Below are positions 1 to 11,530 of a DNA stretch of 64,000 nt, one piece after another (positions within the stretch are counted from its first letter, which is position 1; each line of letters opens with the position of its first letter). The DNA lies in NCBI GenBank assembly GCA_022749755.1, contig CM040445.1, positions 7,461,182 through 7,525,181 of the forward strand, written 5' to 3'. The notes beneath the pieces were generated by a model. That model saw nothing but the letters and a program-made list of their open reading frames with translations, did not search any database and was not told the DNA's origin. The position numbers were made by a program, and so were the translations under genes. Source of the DNA: Azadirachta indica. Taxonomy: Eukaryota; Streptophyta; Magnoliopsida; Sapindales; Meliaceae.

Positions 1-574
1 TAGTCTTACCATATTTTCAAGAATATACATATATTAATGATTAAGAGTTCTCTTAATTAGAATCTGAGAAAAACCCATAAAACTTTAGGACCCAAAAATT
101 AAAAAGAAAAGACATAAACAGGTATATAGAGAAGCATATAAATAAATAATTAAAAAACTATACTGTTTGAATCATGCCACTTATATTTTATTTAAGAGTT
201 GTCGCTTGTCAAGGATGGGGGTCACCTAATCTTAATTGAACTACATATGTAATACATGCCTCCAAGTCAGGGCTTGGAAGTTTCAGGGCAGCACACTAAG
301 GCTTCAACATATTGACATGTCGATACCAAAACTTTGAAGTTGATAGAAGAAGGAATTCAGAATATGAAATGAATACAGTGTGAGGAGACTTTAATGAATT
401 CTGTGGAAACTGGAGTAACAACGTTAATAATAAAGCAGCTGAGAAGATTCCACGTGGGATTGGCATAAATCGATGATCACATGGTCACCTCAACTTGTCG
501 TTTACTTAGCCTATAATCAAATTGTTAATTAGGTGATAGCTAACCTAATTACTTAAGGACCACACAATTAATAA

Positions 575-770
575 ATTAATTAATTTCCATGTGAAAGGGT
601 TTCTGAACTGTACATTGGTCTTCTCTTTCCCTGGAGAATAAGCTAGGTAGGTAGCTAGCTAGGGCCTGATTTGAACCAGTAAGAGAGGACTTATGGGAAA
701 GCAGAAACATGCAACAACAAAGCCAGATTCGAGGTAGGTGCCTTTCACATGGGGGATTAATTTAATTATG
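575..770. repeat. inverted repeat / hairpin, loop about 140 nt
   Basis: A 12-bp arm at 587-598 (ccatgtgaaagg) is perfectly complementary to 741-752 (cctttcacatgg). AT-rich flanks extend the pairing outward. Inside it, 621-642 can pair imperfectly with 690-707. It could be a MIRNA-like foldback or a MITE remnant. I matched no known miRNA family to it. Confidence 0.5.
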
Positions 771-2736
771 TTTTTTTTCCCTTCCTTTACTTCCATGGAC
801 TTATAATTCTTTATTGGTAGATGGTATGGCATTTGATTTATTTAATGAAATTAATAGACTTTTTGTTTTAAGATATATTTAAATATGATTAACTCACTGG
901 CATTAATATTAATCAAAGCTGTGTGTTTGTTAATTAAACTTTCGTTTCTTTCACCAATCACCATCATCTTCTACAACTTCTCTCTCAAGGTACGAGCCCT
1001 GCTGCTGCTAGCTATCTTGAAGACCCCAACTTGATTAATTAGATAGATTCAACTTGATTAAGACCAATTTTTGTGAGGAAGGCTTATTCTGATTGGTGTA
1101 TCTACTGCTCATTGTATGACACACTTAGCTGTAATTTTGATGCATAATACAAAATATAGATTTCATAATCCCATGTAAAGTTAAATCATGTGCAAGATTT
1201 TTCAAAATTCAAGGTCTTAATTAATTAATAATCAGTTTAATCTTTGAAAGATACCAGAAGAGCCCGTGAACTGCACGCTGCTAAAATTACTATGCATGCA
1301 AGAAAAGCTTCAAATGGATCCAGAAGAGACAAGCACATCCACTCTCTTACATTAAGTTGAAGTAATAATCCGATCGATAATTACAAAAGCTAAGAATCCA
1401 GTGAATGAAGGTGTTTTTAATTTACATATACAATTAACTATTCTAATTAGGAAAAAGTCTTAGGTATGCTGTTCAAGTGATTATCATTGCATTAATGCTT
1501 TCGGTTACAGTATATCAATCTTCATATATAACAAATGAAACCTCCCCCACTAACTTTAGTTATGCTAAATTTGTGGATATTAAGTCATTAAATAGACAAA
1601 TTAGAGGTCAATTTATATGCCCTTCAATTAGGAGACCCAAGATTTTTAATTAACATCAACATTAATTATAAGCCATAAGATAGATGTAGCTAGATTCTTA
1701 ACTACACAATATTGTTGTTAGTAGCCAAGACTAGTAAACTTCATCAAATTCAGATGAGTGTAACATTCAACTACTCATAAAATTTAGGATTGTGTGAAAC
1801 ATATTTACAACCTAGAATTCTAGGTTAGGAATTTCAAAAATCTCAATAGAGATTAAAGTTTGACTGTTTCACCATCTCATTTTCAAGGACAAGGGTTATT
1901 CATTTCATATGTAGTTCAATGAAAGGCTTAATTATCTCATCTTAATTCTTCTTGAAAAACAGATTATATTTTCATTAAAAAACTAATTAATTTATTTATA
2001 TATCTTCCGAAAAATGAGGTAGAACAACGATTGAGGTGGTGCAACTGAATCGTGCATGCACAAGCAATAAGGCATGAAATTGAAAGTCAATAAGACAAGG
2101 GGGCATCATCCGGTTGGTGCTCCTTTGACTGGACTTAAACATTGTTTCGTTGTAGATTAATCAATCATAGAAAATTCTCTCTCATTAATAATTTGTGTTT
2201 ATTATTCCTAAAAATTAAGTAAGAATTGAATTAAGAAAGAAAAGGCCGGCCGAATCCAACGAAAGAGATGAAAGAAGTGGGCGCGAAGTTGAACAGCAAG
2301 CTAGCCGTTAGTCTAAAAAAGTAGTTCATTAATGTTAGATTCCCTCCAGCAAGTTGAGATGAAGATATATAGTGATCAGGAGATTTCTAATTTCTTTGCT
2401 GGCTAATTTTCTCCTAAGTGGTTTCCAAATTATAGACTTTTGACTTATAAAAAACTTTGAAAACCCTAAAATGTACATAGCTACTGTTAAATGAAAGAAT
2501 TTTAATTTCCATCAAAGAAATTAAAGGGAAATTCTTTATTTTGAAGAGGATCATTTAATTAGGTATTCTGCTTTTGAAATTGAGACTACTCTCATGCAAG
2601 ATTACTAGATCCCGATTATCCAAAGAAAAAGAAAAACACAGCATGTAAAATATTATATAATATTTGGAGTTGAATAACTTTAGAACTTCATTAATTAATA
2701 AGGAAGTTCTTTTGTTCGTTCAAACAAAGAAAGGTC

Positions 2737-2737
<1 letters not shown>

Positions 2738-2772
<35 letters not shown>
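2738..2772. repeat. (TA)n microsatellite
   Basis: About 35 bp of uninterrupted TA dinucleotides. Confidence 0.95.
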
Positions 2773-2777
<5 letters not shown>

Positions 2778-3170
2778 GTGTTATTGTAAATTGTGTCATT
2801 TTAATTTCTTATAACATCATTCTCATGTGCCCTAGCTATATGACGCCTTCTAAATTGTCCTTCATACAATTTGGTCACTCAGTCATTAGCCTTGCCCTCG
2901 TATATCAAATAGGTTCCATTTGATTAACATGGACAATTTATGGCCCTAGCCGAGAAAATAGAAAAGGAAGTCAACTTGAATGACGAAAATTAAGGATGGG
3001 GAAAGCTACATTTTTCTTTGGCTGAATTCACACTCAATCTAATCTCTACTCATAATTTGGATTTTTGATCTATTTTTTTAGAGATATACTGGATAAGCAA
3101 CCTGAAATATATGCTTATCATATTGCTTTCTTTATGTACATGGACTTATCAATGAAATGGAGAAAAGGGG

Positions 3171-3173
<3 letters not shown>

Positions 3174-3201
<28 letters not shown>
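3174..3201. repeat. (TA)n microsatellite
   Basis: About 28 bp of uninterrupted TA dinucleotides. Confidence 0.95.
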
Positions 3202-3720
3202 GGAAGTAACGCTTTACCATGAAAGATAAATTAATTAACTTAATTGTATTTGCTTCTAAACTATAAGAAAGATGTGAAATAGGACTTAAGAGTCATCATT
3301 AAGATTTTTACTATGATTGATATGTAAAGTTATATTAATCATATAATACCAAAGGTCCAAACTAGCTATTAAACTATGTAGTACATAACCTACCTTTGAG
3401 AGACAATATTAACACTCATGACCTAATTAATTAATGATTACTCCTAAGTTGTCAACTTTGTAAAATTTACATCAAAATCTAATGATATGATCTAACTTAA
3501 AGCAAGGATACATCCCCCGTGAAAACCCATTACCACATATGTGGCTATATTAGAAGAACCTTTGCAATTTCATCTTATATAGATGTAGGGTAAAACTTTC
3601 AGTTCAACTTCACCAAATTATTATGTCTTGTATACTGATCCTAGACTCGAAGAGATGAATGATGAGGCACATAGTACTTACCACATGGAGCAACCCAACT
3701 GGGCTGTCAAACGTATCATT

Positions 3721-3721
<1 letters not shown>

Positions 3722-3781
<60 letters not shown>
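3722..3781. repeat. (GA)30 microsatellite
   Basis: About 60 bp of perfect AG repeats. The antisense open frame across it, a run of Ser-Leu codons, is an artefact of the repeat. Confidence 0.97.
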
Positions 3782-3783
<2 letters not shown>

Positions 3784-5014
3784 GTTGATCACTTAAAGCA
3801 TAGTTTTTAGCAGAGGATAAGACTAAGAGAACTGAAATGTGGGGAGGGGCCACCATGGGATTAGAGAGAAAGAGCCGACAAAGAGCATCTTTTGATGCAT
3901 ATGGGTTTGTGTCCGCAAGTCATGCGAGCGTCTTTTTCTTTCTTTCAGTTTCAGCAAACACTCCGGCGCTCGTGTTGTTCTGTGGCTCTTTCTGTACCAT
4001 GTCAGCGCTATCCACGCGTCATCTTTACTCTCTCACGCCTCACACTCTGCAGCTGCTTCAGAATTATGCGGTCAAACCATTTCTACTGTTTACAGTACTG
4101 TTATTGTAGCCTCGGTTTAATTGTCTTACACACTTCATCGATCGGAGATTCTCGAGTTTAAGCTAAAAGTCAGTATTTTTGATCATCTTAAGTCTGTGTG
4201 ATGAGATGGTGGATTTCTCGTTTACTGTTATGATACATAAATCGTATACAACAAGACAATTCAAAATTCAATGAGAGATTCTAATTTGTCCTTAGTCTTG
4301 GATTAAGCACGCTTTCTTTTCTTCAGGTTTTTATATACATATATTGCACATGATTATTTTATCTTATTGGATAATGGCCTTATCCATGATGAAGATATAT
4401 ATGCATGGTTAATTACAATAGATGGCTTCGATCGAGGAGGTTGCCCTTAATTTTGGGTTTTCAATTTATAAACATATAATCAACAAAAAACTTATATTAT
4501 ATGATCAACGGTGAAGGTACATCTCCTTTAAGTGTGGTTCTCGAAATGACCGTGGATCAACCCACAGGACAAGTCCTTTAAATTGTGCATGGTTTTCCCA
4601 TCACTACAATGTTTAATGGTATAGTGTGCAAACAATATATATAAAATGCTCACTAAATCAGAGTATATCAATGCCCACCGATCTTCCTTTAATTCATCAG
4701 GAATTGCATTAACGGTGATCCTTGCGGTTCAATGATCAGTTACAGTTTTGTCACTTCGTGATTCACACGGGACATAGGTGTTATATCCATATAAATAAAT
4801 ATAATTCGTCCAAATTAACCACAAGCTAATTAAGCTTAGATTTCAATCTTCTCTCCTACATATATATGGTGTGTGTTTTTGATACGCTAGCTACTGGGCT
4901 AAGACAAATGGGAGAACATAGAGACGTTGTCTCAATACTCAATGACTAAAACTTGCCATAAGGCAAATCCAGGAAAAATTTCAATAGAATAGACCCGATA
5001 GAAATGGGGGTAAA

Positions 5015-5024
5015 GACACGTGTC
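5015..5024. promoter_or_regulatory. palindromic G-box
   Basis: The sequence gacacgtgtc is a perfect 10-bp palindrome containing the CACGTG core bound by bZIP and bHLH factors. It lies about 1.2 kb upstream of the AHL start codon. Function is inferred only. Confidence 0.4.
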
Positions 5025-5417
5025 CTTCTTACAGAGTCAAGTGGGACCCTAACGTTAACATTGAGAGATAAAGATAAGAGTTTTCAGACCGTAGTGGTGC
5101 ATGTGGGTCATGGAAAATTGAAGCGGACATATCTCTCTCTGTGTCTCACTTCATCTCTGTCTTGACTGTCCAATTTTAATGTGCCAGCTACTGTTTCATT
5201 AAAATTTAACCTCATGATGTAGCTAGCTACAGAAATCTTAATGGTCTGATATATAGTATCTAGTTACAGTTTCACCAATTCACCACACACATATATACAT
5301 CCATTTGAAAGCTTGCTTCTGTACATAATCAGAGTCCACGGAAAAAGCAATATTGTGGATGGGGGAGCATAGTAAAAAGTCTAGAACTGCAACCAATTAA
5401 GTAAGACCTAAAAAAAG

Positions 5418-5442
5418 AAGAAGAAGAAGAAGAAGAAGAAAG
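5418..5442. repeat. (GAA)n microsatellite
   Basis: Perfect GAA/AAG trinucleotide run upstream of the AHL gene. Confidence 0.9.
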
Positions 5443-5529
5443 GTACATAAGGTTGAGTTTAGAGATAAGGACATAGGACCAAGTTTGATTTGAGGGGAAT
5501 TAAAATAATAATTAGTCAATTAATTAAGG

Positions 5530-5650
5530 TGTGTATATATATATATATATATATAAGTAATAAGAGAGAAAGAGAGAGGAACATGGAGTGCTGGAGGGGA
5601 CAAAAGAGAGAGAGAGAGAGGGAGAGAAAGAGAGAGAGAGAGAGAGAGTG
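5530..5650. repeat. (TA)n followed by interrupted (GA)n tract
   Basis: A (TA)n run at about 5530-5555 is followed by interrupted GA repeats up to about 5650. It sits 600-700 bp upstream of the AHL ATG, in the position where plant promoters often carry GAGA/CT-rich elements. Confidence 0.85.
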
Positions 5651-6048
5651 AAAGTTTGGGACCCATCCACCGCCCATACGCACGTAGTCTTACCGAAACC
5701 AAACCCATCTCCGATCCATTTTCTCTCTCGATCTGAATTCTCTAACCCTAACACTCACCCCTAGATTTTTACAAAACCTATCCGTTCTCTTCCTGTCTCT
5801 CTCTTTTTTTCCTATTCATTTCTCCCAATACTCTTCCCCAGCAGCAACAACAGAAGGTAGGTAGCTAGCTAGTCAAAAATGCTCCACTATTATGAGTTTA
5901 GAGATAGCAAACACAGTTAATTCACCTAAGAATTTGGTGGGTGACACTAAAATTCCACTCATTTCTCCTTTCTGCTGAAGACAAGTTGTAGTATAGTCCA
6001 TTAAACTAGATAAAGAAAGCAAGAGAGAGTAGCAAAAGAGGGACTAGT

Positions 6049-6055
6049 TATAAAT
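6049..6055 (+). promoter_or_regulatory. probable TATA box of the AHL gene
   Basis: TATAAAT lies about 195 bp upstream of the ATG. A start site about 30 bp downstream would give a 5' UTR of roughly 165 nt rich in CT tracts. This is inferred from motif and spacing only. Confidence 0.4.
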
Positions 6056-6246
6056 TTCTTATTATCTTCTTTCCTTTTTCTTCCACTATCCTTCTTCTTT
6101 TCGAATTATTACAACCTTTACGCTTTGTTAGTTCCATCTTCTTGGGCGCTCTTGTAACCCAGTTCGGTTCTGTTTATGTGAGGAAGCTAGTAAGATCTGT
6201 GACGTAGTGATTGAAGAAGAAATATATAAATTAAGGAGGAAAAAAG

Positions 6247-7146
6247 ATGGATCCGGTTACAGCACATGGCCATTCACTTCCTCCGCCTTTCCACACACGA
6301 GATTTCCAACTTCATCACCATCAACAACAGCAGCAGCAGCAATTTCACCACCAACAGCAACACAACTCGGAAGATGAACAAAGTGGCAGCAGCGGCGGCT
6401 TAAACAGAGGTATTAAATTAGATCGTGATGAAAATAACAACAGCAACAACAGTGAAGGGAAAGAACTCATCCAAGGCTCGGGAGACGGAGAGATCACAAG
6501 GAGACCCCGAGGAAGACCCGCTGGATCCAAGAACAAGCCCAAGCCACCTATCATCATCACCCGCGACAGCGCCAACGCTCTACGCACTCATGTTATGGAG
6601 ATAGCAGATGGTTGTGACATTGTTGAGAGTGTTGCTACATTTGCTAGGAGAAGACAGAGAGGGGTTTGCATATTGAGTGGAACTGGCACTGTAACAAATG
6701 TAACTCTGAGGCAACCAGCCGCACCCGGTGCAATTGTGTCCTTGCACGGTCGTTTTGAGATATTATCTCTAGCTGGATCATTTCTGCCACCGCCAGCTCC
6801 ACCTGCTGCGTCAGGGTTAACCATATATTTGGCCGGTGGGCAAGGGCAGGTTGTAGGTGGAAGTGTTGTTGGGACACTTATGTGTTCGGGTCCGGTTGTG
6901 ATTATGGCTGCATCCTTTAGTAATGCTGCGTACGAGAGGCTTCCTTTAGAAGAAGAAGAGCCTCAGCTACCAATGCAAGGAGGTGCAATTGGGTCACCGG
7001 GAGGGGTTTCACCGCAACAGCAACAACAGCAGCAAGTCATGGGGGAGACAAATGCGCCTTTATTTCATGGGTTACCACCCAATCTCCTCAATTCTATCCA
7101 GTTACCAACTGAACCTTACTGGGCTACTGGTCGCCCTCCATTCTAG
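6247..7146 (+). CDS. AHL: AT-hook motif nuclear-localized protein, AHL22/24-type
   Basis: Intronless gene for a 299-residue nuclear DNA-binding protein. The N-terminus is His/Gln-rich (residues 22-40), followed by an acidic and Asn-rich stretch. A single type-I AT-hook has its RGRP core at 88-91 and the typical basic GSKNKPKPP tail. A PPC/DUF296 domain spans about 106-232 and contains the GRFEIL motif at 168-173, which the family uses for trimerisation and partner binding. A Gln run at 257-263 and a short C-terminus ending GRPPF follow. One AT-hook, one PPC domain and no intron are the marks of clade-A AHLs, which bind AT-rich DNA and repress growth and flowering genes. The start codon begins a family-typical MDPV N-terminus and follows an A/G-rich leader. 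Among Arabidopsis members it looks closest to AHL22/AHL24. The exact orthologue is not settled. Confidence 0.95.
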   Translation: MDPVTAHGHSLPPPFHTRDFQLHHHQQQQQQQFHHQQQHNSEDEQSGSSGGLNRGIKLDRDENNNSNNSEGKELIQGSGDGEITRRPRGRPAGSKNKPKPPIIITRDSANALRTHVMEIADGCDIVESVATFARRRQRGVCILSGTGTVTNVTLRQPAAPGAIVSLHGRFEILSLAGSFLPPPAPPAASGLTIYLAGGQGQVVGGSVVGTLMCSGPVVIMAASFSNAAYERLPLEEEEPQLPMQGGAIGSPGGVSPQQQQQQQVMGETNAPLFHGLPPNLLNSIQLPTEPYWATGRPPF

Positions 7147-10100
7147 CTAACAGATTTCGTTGGAGGAGGGAGTACGTTTATCATCGATTGATTCATGTAG
7201 TTGCACAACATTTCACCTTCAGCTTTACGACAAGTCGCGCAATTTGTAGCTAGAGAATTTGGGTTATTGAGCATTCCAGGTTTTGTTTTTCTCTTTTAAG
7301 TAATTAGTCTTTGTTTCAGATTTGATGATTAGGTTATATGCTTGCATGTTGATTTGAAGAACTGTGTAAATTCATGGATTCTCAGTGAGTTTGATTTTAT
7401 GGAAATAACTGTTGCCGTATGTTCCTAATTTCTATTCAACAACTCGAGATGAAGAAGAACAGCAAAATCAAGAATGTGACTTTTTCTCGCATAAGTTGTC
7501 GGTTACGACCCTAAATATTTCTCTTATCATATTGCTCTTTATAAAGAGATTCAACTCTAGATTTAAAATAAAATTTTCCTTTCAGCTAAGGGAAGATCCC
7601 TCAGTTCATTATTTTTATACAAAAAGTCTTAAAAACTAAGAACACTAGACACCCACTTTTTTCTTTTTTTGCAATCAATGAAGGAAACAATAAATTGAAT
7701 TTCTTTGATTGTTAATTCTTTCCGATATAACTGTATGTATTTTATATTTTATGAATACCACATTCATCATTTCTGTGGATTAATTATACATCATGATTTC
7801 CTTACATATTTTGAATCTCTATATATGGATTTTTGCAACTTCTTGGCTGCAGAAAAGGGAACGTAACATATATATTATAGAATTTTAACAAGCTAGAGTA
7901 CAGGTAGTACAATTATTTCAGTCTTTTTCCCTGTGCATAAGGTGACAAGGTCAAAGGATGTTGAATTAAAAGCTATGGGAAGCAAAGAGGTATGGGCTTA
8001 ATAGTTTCCATGTGTTTCTTTTTCTTTCTTCGATAGTTTTAGGGTTACCTAGATGTGGAGACATGAAAATATTTGGGTACTAGTTTACACGTGCACTGCT
8101 CTAAACAAGCTCCTTTTCGAGGCCAACCTTAAAGGCAAGGCAACAACCTCGACAAAGTGGGCTCTAGCTTAATAGCTTCTGTCCTCCCTCTCTCTCTCTC
8201 TCTCTCGTAGGTTCAGAGAATGAGGATTGGCCAACTATTTAAAGTTGAAACCGAAAACCCACTTCAGATTCTCTGCATTAGACACTTTCTGTCAATACAC
8301 TCATTGCTTTCTTCTTTCTAGCCAAATGACTATTCATCCATACTTCTTAATTAATCTCATTCACATATATCTAACTTTTTGCTTCTACATACACCCATTC
8401 ATATCATCACTTATCTTCTTCTTTCTTAATTAATTGTCAATTAATATGTTCAAGCTAACTGTTGTTTTTCCTAGCTCTTCTTTATAATCTCAACAACTGG
8501 ACTTGTGAATTTCTTCTTACATTTTATCTTCTTCCGTTCTCACCATTAATTATATTTCTTCTTCATTTTCCTCCTTTTGGTGGTCAACTATAGTAATTTG
8601 GACCCAACTATATATATATATATATATACACGTATATGATGAGCTCCTTTATTTGTTTTTGGTATATACTTATTTTGGTTAGGTTTTACCAACCTCTTGT
8701 TTGTAGTTACCTCAGACTCTGTCGTTTTGGCGGCCGTCTTAGTTGACAGACTGTAGTCCTCTCCTTCTTCTGCTCCTTATCTCCAACTCCAAGCTTGTCT
8801 GTCATGTCCTTTTCCTATTTTATCTCTAAGGACTGGTTTTATTCAAATCCTTAGAATTCGCTGACTTTCCATTGGGCATGCATATGTTTTTTCCAATTTC
8901 AGAGTGCAAATTTCTTGCTACTTTGTGGGATTCTTACGTGCACAGACAGGGAGGCCCATGTCTGCTGCCCTCAAGTTTGAAGAAGCCTTGGATTTTATTC
9001 CAACTTAACTAATTAGTAATGATGGCATTGGCTAGATAAAATTAATTATAAATTAAGATTACTTATGTTAATAGTTAAGGGCGCCACTATGTTTTACTCA
9101 TGATTAGTTTACCTTTTAGGAAAATACATCCATGAAGTCAAAGAAGCTATTATTGTTACTAAGGAATAGTTGAGGCAATTAGGTGAGAAGATATCTAGGG
9201 ATTAAATCTTCCTCATGTATACCAAATTTAAAGGAGATTCATTTAATTTGTGTTTGTATTTGGAGTGAGATATATGAGATGGAATGCCTTTTAAACAAAA
9301 TTCGTTTTTTTAAAAAAAACTAGTATATATATATATATATATCTAATTTCTCTCACATATATATATATATATTAATTAATTAGTGCCACTATTTATTTTG
9401 CCATCCGATTACTACAAATTAAAGATGAGATGTGAGGTAAATGGTGGGAATTTAAGCAAAGTAGAAAATTATTAGTTTATTATTGTAATCTTGTCTATTT
9501 TTATTTTTTAAACAGTCTCCAAGGTAATTAAGAGTCTCTCAAAGAGTCAACTAATTAATTAGAGTAAGAGAAGGGAAAGAACAAGAGAGCTAAAAAGTCA
9601 TTACAAGAGATCATATGGGGACACTGTCAAGAATTAATAAGGAAAAATGAAGTTTCCTACCAATCTCCTGTGGGGGAAATTTCACAAAGTGAATTATTAA
9701 TTGCAATTCAACCCACCATTTGCAAGAAGAGTCAGTAAAGGAGTCCCAATTCAATATCCACATTTTAATTCTGTTTACTTTTCTTCCATTTGACTTACAA
9801 TCAATGGCAACAAGTCTGATTACTTTTCATCATTCTTCAGCATGTAATAAATATATGGAGTTTCATTATCACGGAAGTGCTACGTTGCGGTTGATTAGAA
9901 AATTAGGATCTACATAATTAAAAGTAATTATTTATTACCTTCTCGTGTTCGCAGCATAAATGGATTCATACTTGATTATTCCATAATTTTCCAGAAACAT
10001 CACATGTTTAACCTGAGAAATAGTTAAACCTAGAATTGATAAAGACACACCCTACATTAAATAACCTAGTTCTGAATGTGAATTGCCATCAGTATGAGCA

Positions 10101-11530
10101 GGATATATATCATATACATATATACATAGATGGGTTTTTTTTTTTTTTTTTGGGAGATTCAGCAAGTAATATAGATTCTAACAAGAAGTTGTCAATTCTA
10201 ATAATTATTTGAGAGAAACAAAGGGGAAACCATGTTGCACTAATTTTATATTAGACAGCTTTGTCAAATCTAGGGTTTTCTTTTCTTCAGCCTCTTATGA
10301 GTTTGAAATATATGTGGTGTATTTACGAAGATATTTGAACAGAATGGAGAAAAATCGTGTAGTCTAATTATTTAATTTATTACTTGATCTGTAGTCAACT
10401 AGAAGTTGTTATTGAATTGCCTAGCACGTGCACGAATGTTCGTAATTATTTATGGTAGATCCAATACGTTATTGAAATATGAATGAAATGAAGATAGGGC
10501 TGCCGGATTGGTATTCGGTGATGAGTAGGCTTGACTAGGGCAGCCTTAGTATGTTTTACTTAATTTCCAACCTGTTCACATCAATTAATGAGAAGTTAGA
10601 ACATTATTGTATAAAAATCAATATCACATTATTGCTGTATAATTGACACACAATCTTTTATTTTTTGTCATTAATTATACGCATTAATATTTGTATTTAC
10701 ATCCAACTACCAACTAACATTCTTATATCTCATGTAACGTGACCCGCAAGTGGAGGCATTGTGAAAAAACACACACAACAATGCATAAAATAAATAAACC
10801 TTCTGGAGAAGTTAAAACAGGAAAAATAAATTTAATGGTTATCCCGTTGATGATTCTCAATATATGATTGCTTGGTAGGTTTTGACGAGAAAATACATTG
10901 CTTCGTACAATAAAAATTCAGCTGAAGGAGGTAATAATACAGTCAATCACTACATATATATGACAAACTAATACTATCTCATCAGTACTGTATAAAGAAC
11001 AATGCTCCATTCACAGAAACTATTAGCAATTATTCACAGAAATATGTAATGCAGAGTTCGATTTCAGGCTGCATCAAAACAATGGAGCCACGAGGAAATT
11101 TTTTAAACAGGTAAAATAGCTATCTCAAACAAATCATGTTTACAACTCAAATGTTAATCACAATTTATTTCTTTACAATAAATAACAAGACACTGGTACT
11201 TTGCTCCTACTCAAGTCATATACAAATCAAATTTATACATCAATTAGAAGCTACACAGGGTGGTCACGCTACGGTATATTATATCAGGTCACAATGACAC
11301 GATCAATCAGTGGCAAAATCTGTAATTAGCTTCCATCATATATTAAGACTAGAAACCTGTCCGATCCCATTTAATAGCAAAACTTTAACAGGAACAGATG
11401 TAAGTATTCCTGCTTGTTTATCTGAACTTTAGACAGCAGCATTATCCTTCCAGTTGGAACTAGCTTATGCTCATTCACTCTTCAACAATCTCCCAATTTT
11501 CAATCCTGGTTCAGTTATTACACAAATTCT
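7147..11530. other. intergenic region between AHL and ARK
   Basis: AT-rich DNA holding the 3' UTR of AHL at its left end and the probable 3' UTR of the kinesin at its right end (about 11.2-11.53 kb). It also has a CT tract near 8190-8206, TA runs at 8609-8628 and 9325-9370, and a poly-T run at 10136-10151. The short open frames are scattered and match nothing I recognise. No gene is supported. Confidence 0.6.

Larger units (their letters stand above)
1..6000. other. intergenic / far-upstream region of the AHL gene
   Basis: No convincing protein gene is visible here. The DNA is AT-rich and holds several microsatellites, which are listed separately, an inverted repeat near 575-770, and a locally GC-richer patch at about 3840-4160 with two short overlapping open frames that match nothing I recognise. 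G-box cores occur at 451-456 and in a perfect palindrome at 5015-5024. The region may carry distal regulatory DNA for the AHL gene or an unrecognised non-coding RNA. Confidence 0.6.

Noticed and set aside
3837..4161. Two overlapping plus-strand frames of about 90 codons in a GC-richer patch
   Set aside because: They resemble no known family, overlap in different frames and have no supporting exon or promoter structure. The composition shift alone is not enough to call a gene.
6345..6877. Antisense frames opposite the AHL gene
   Set aside because: They are shadows of the real coding sequence, produced by its Gln/Asn and Pro-rich codons.
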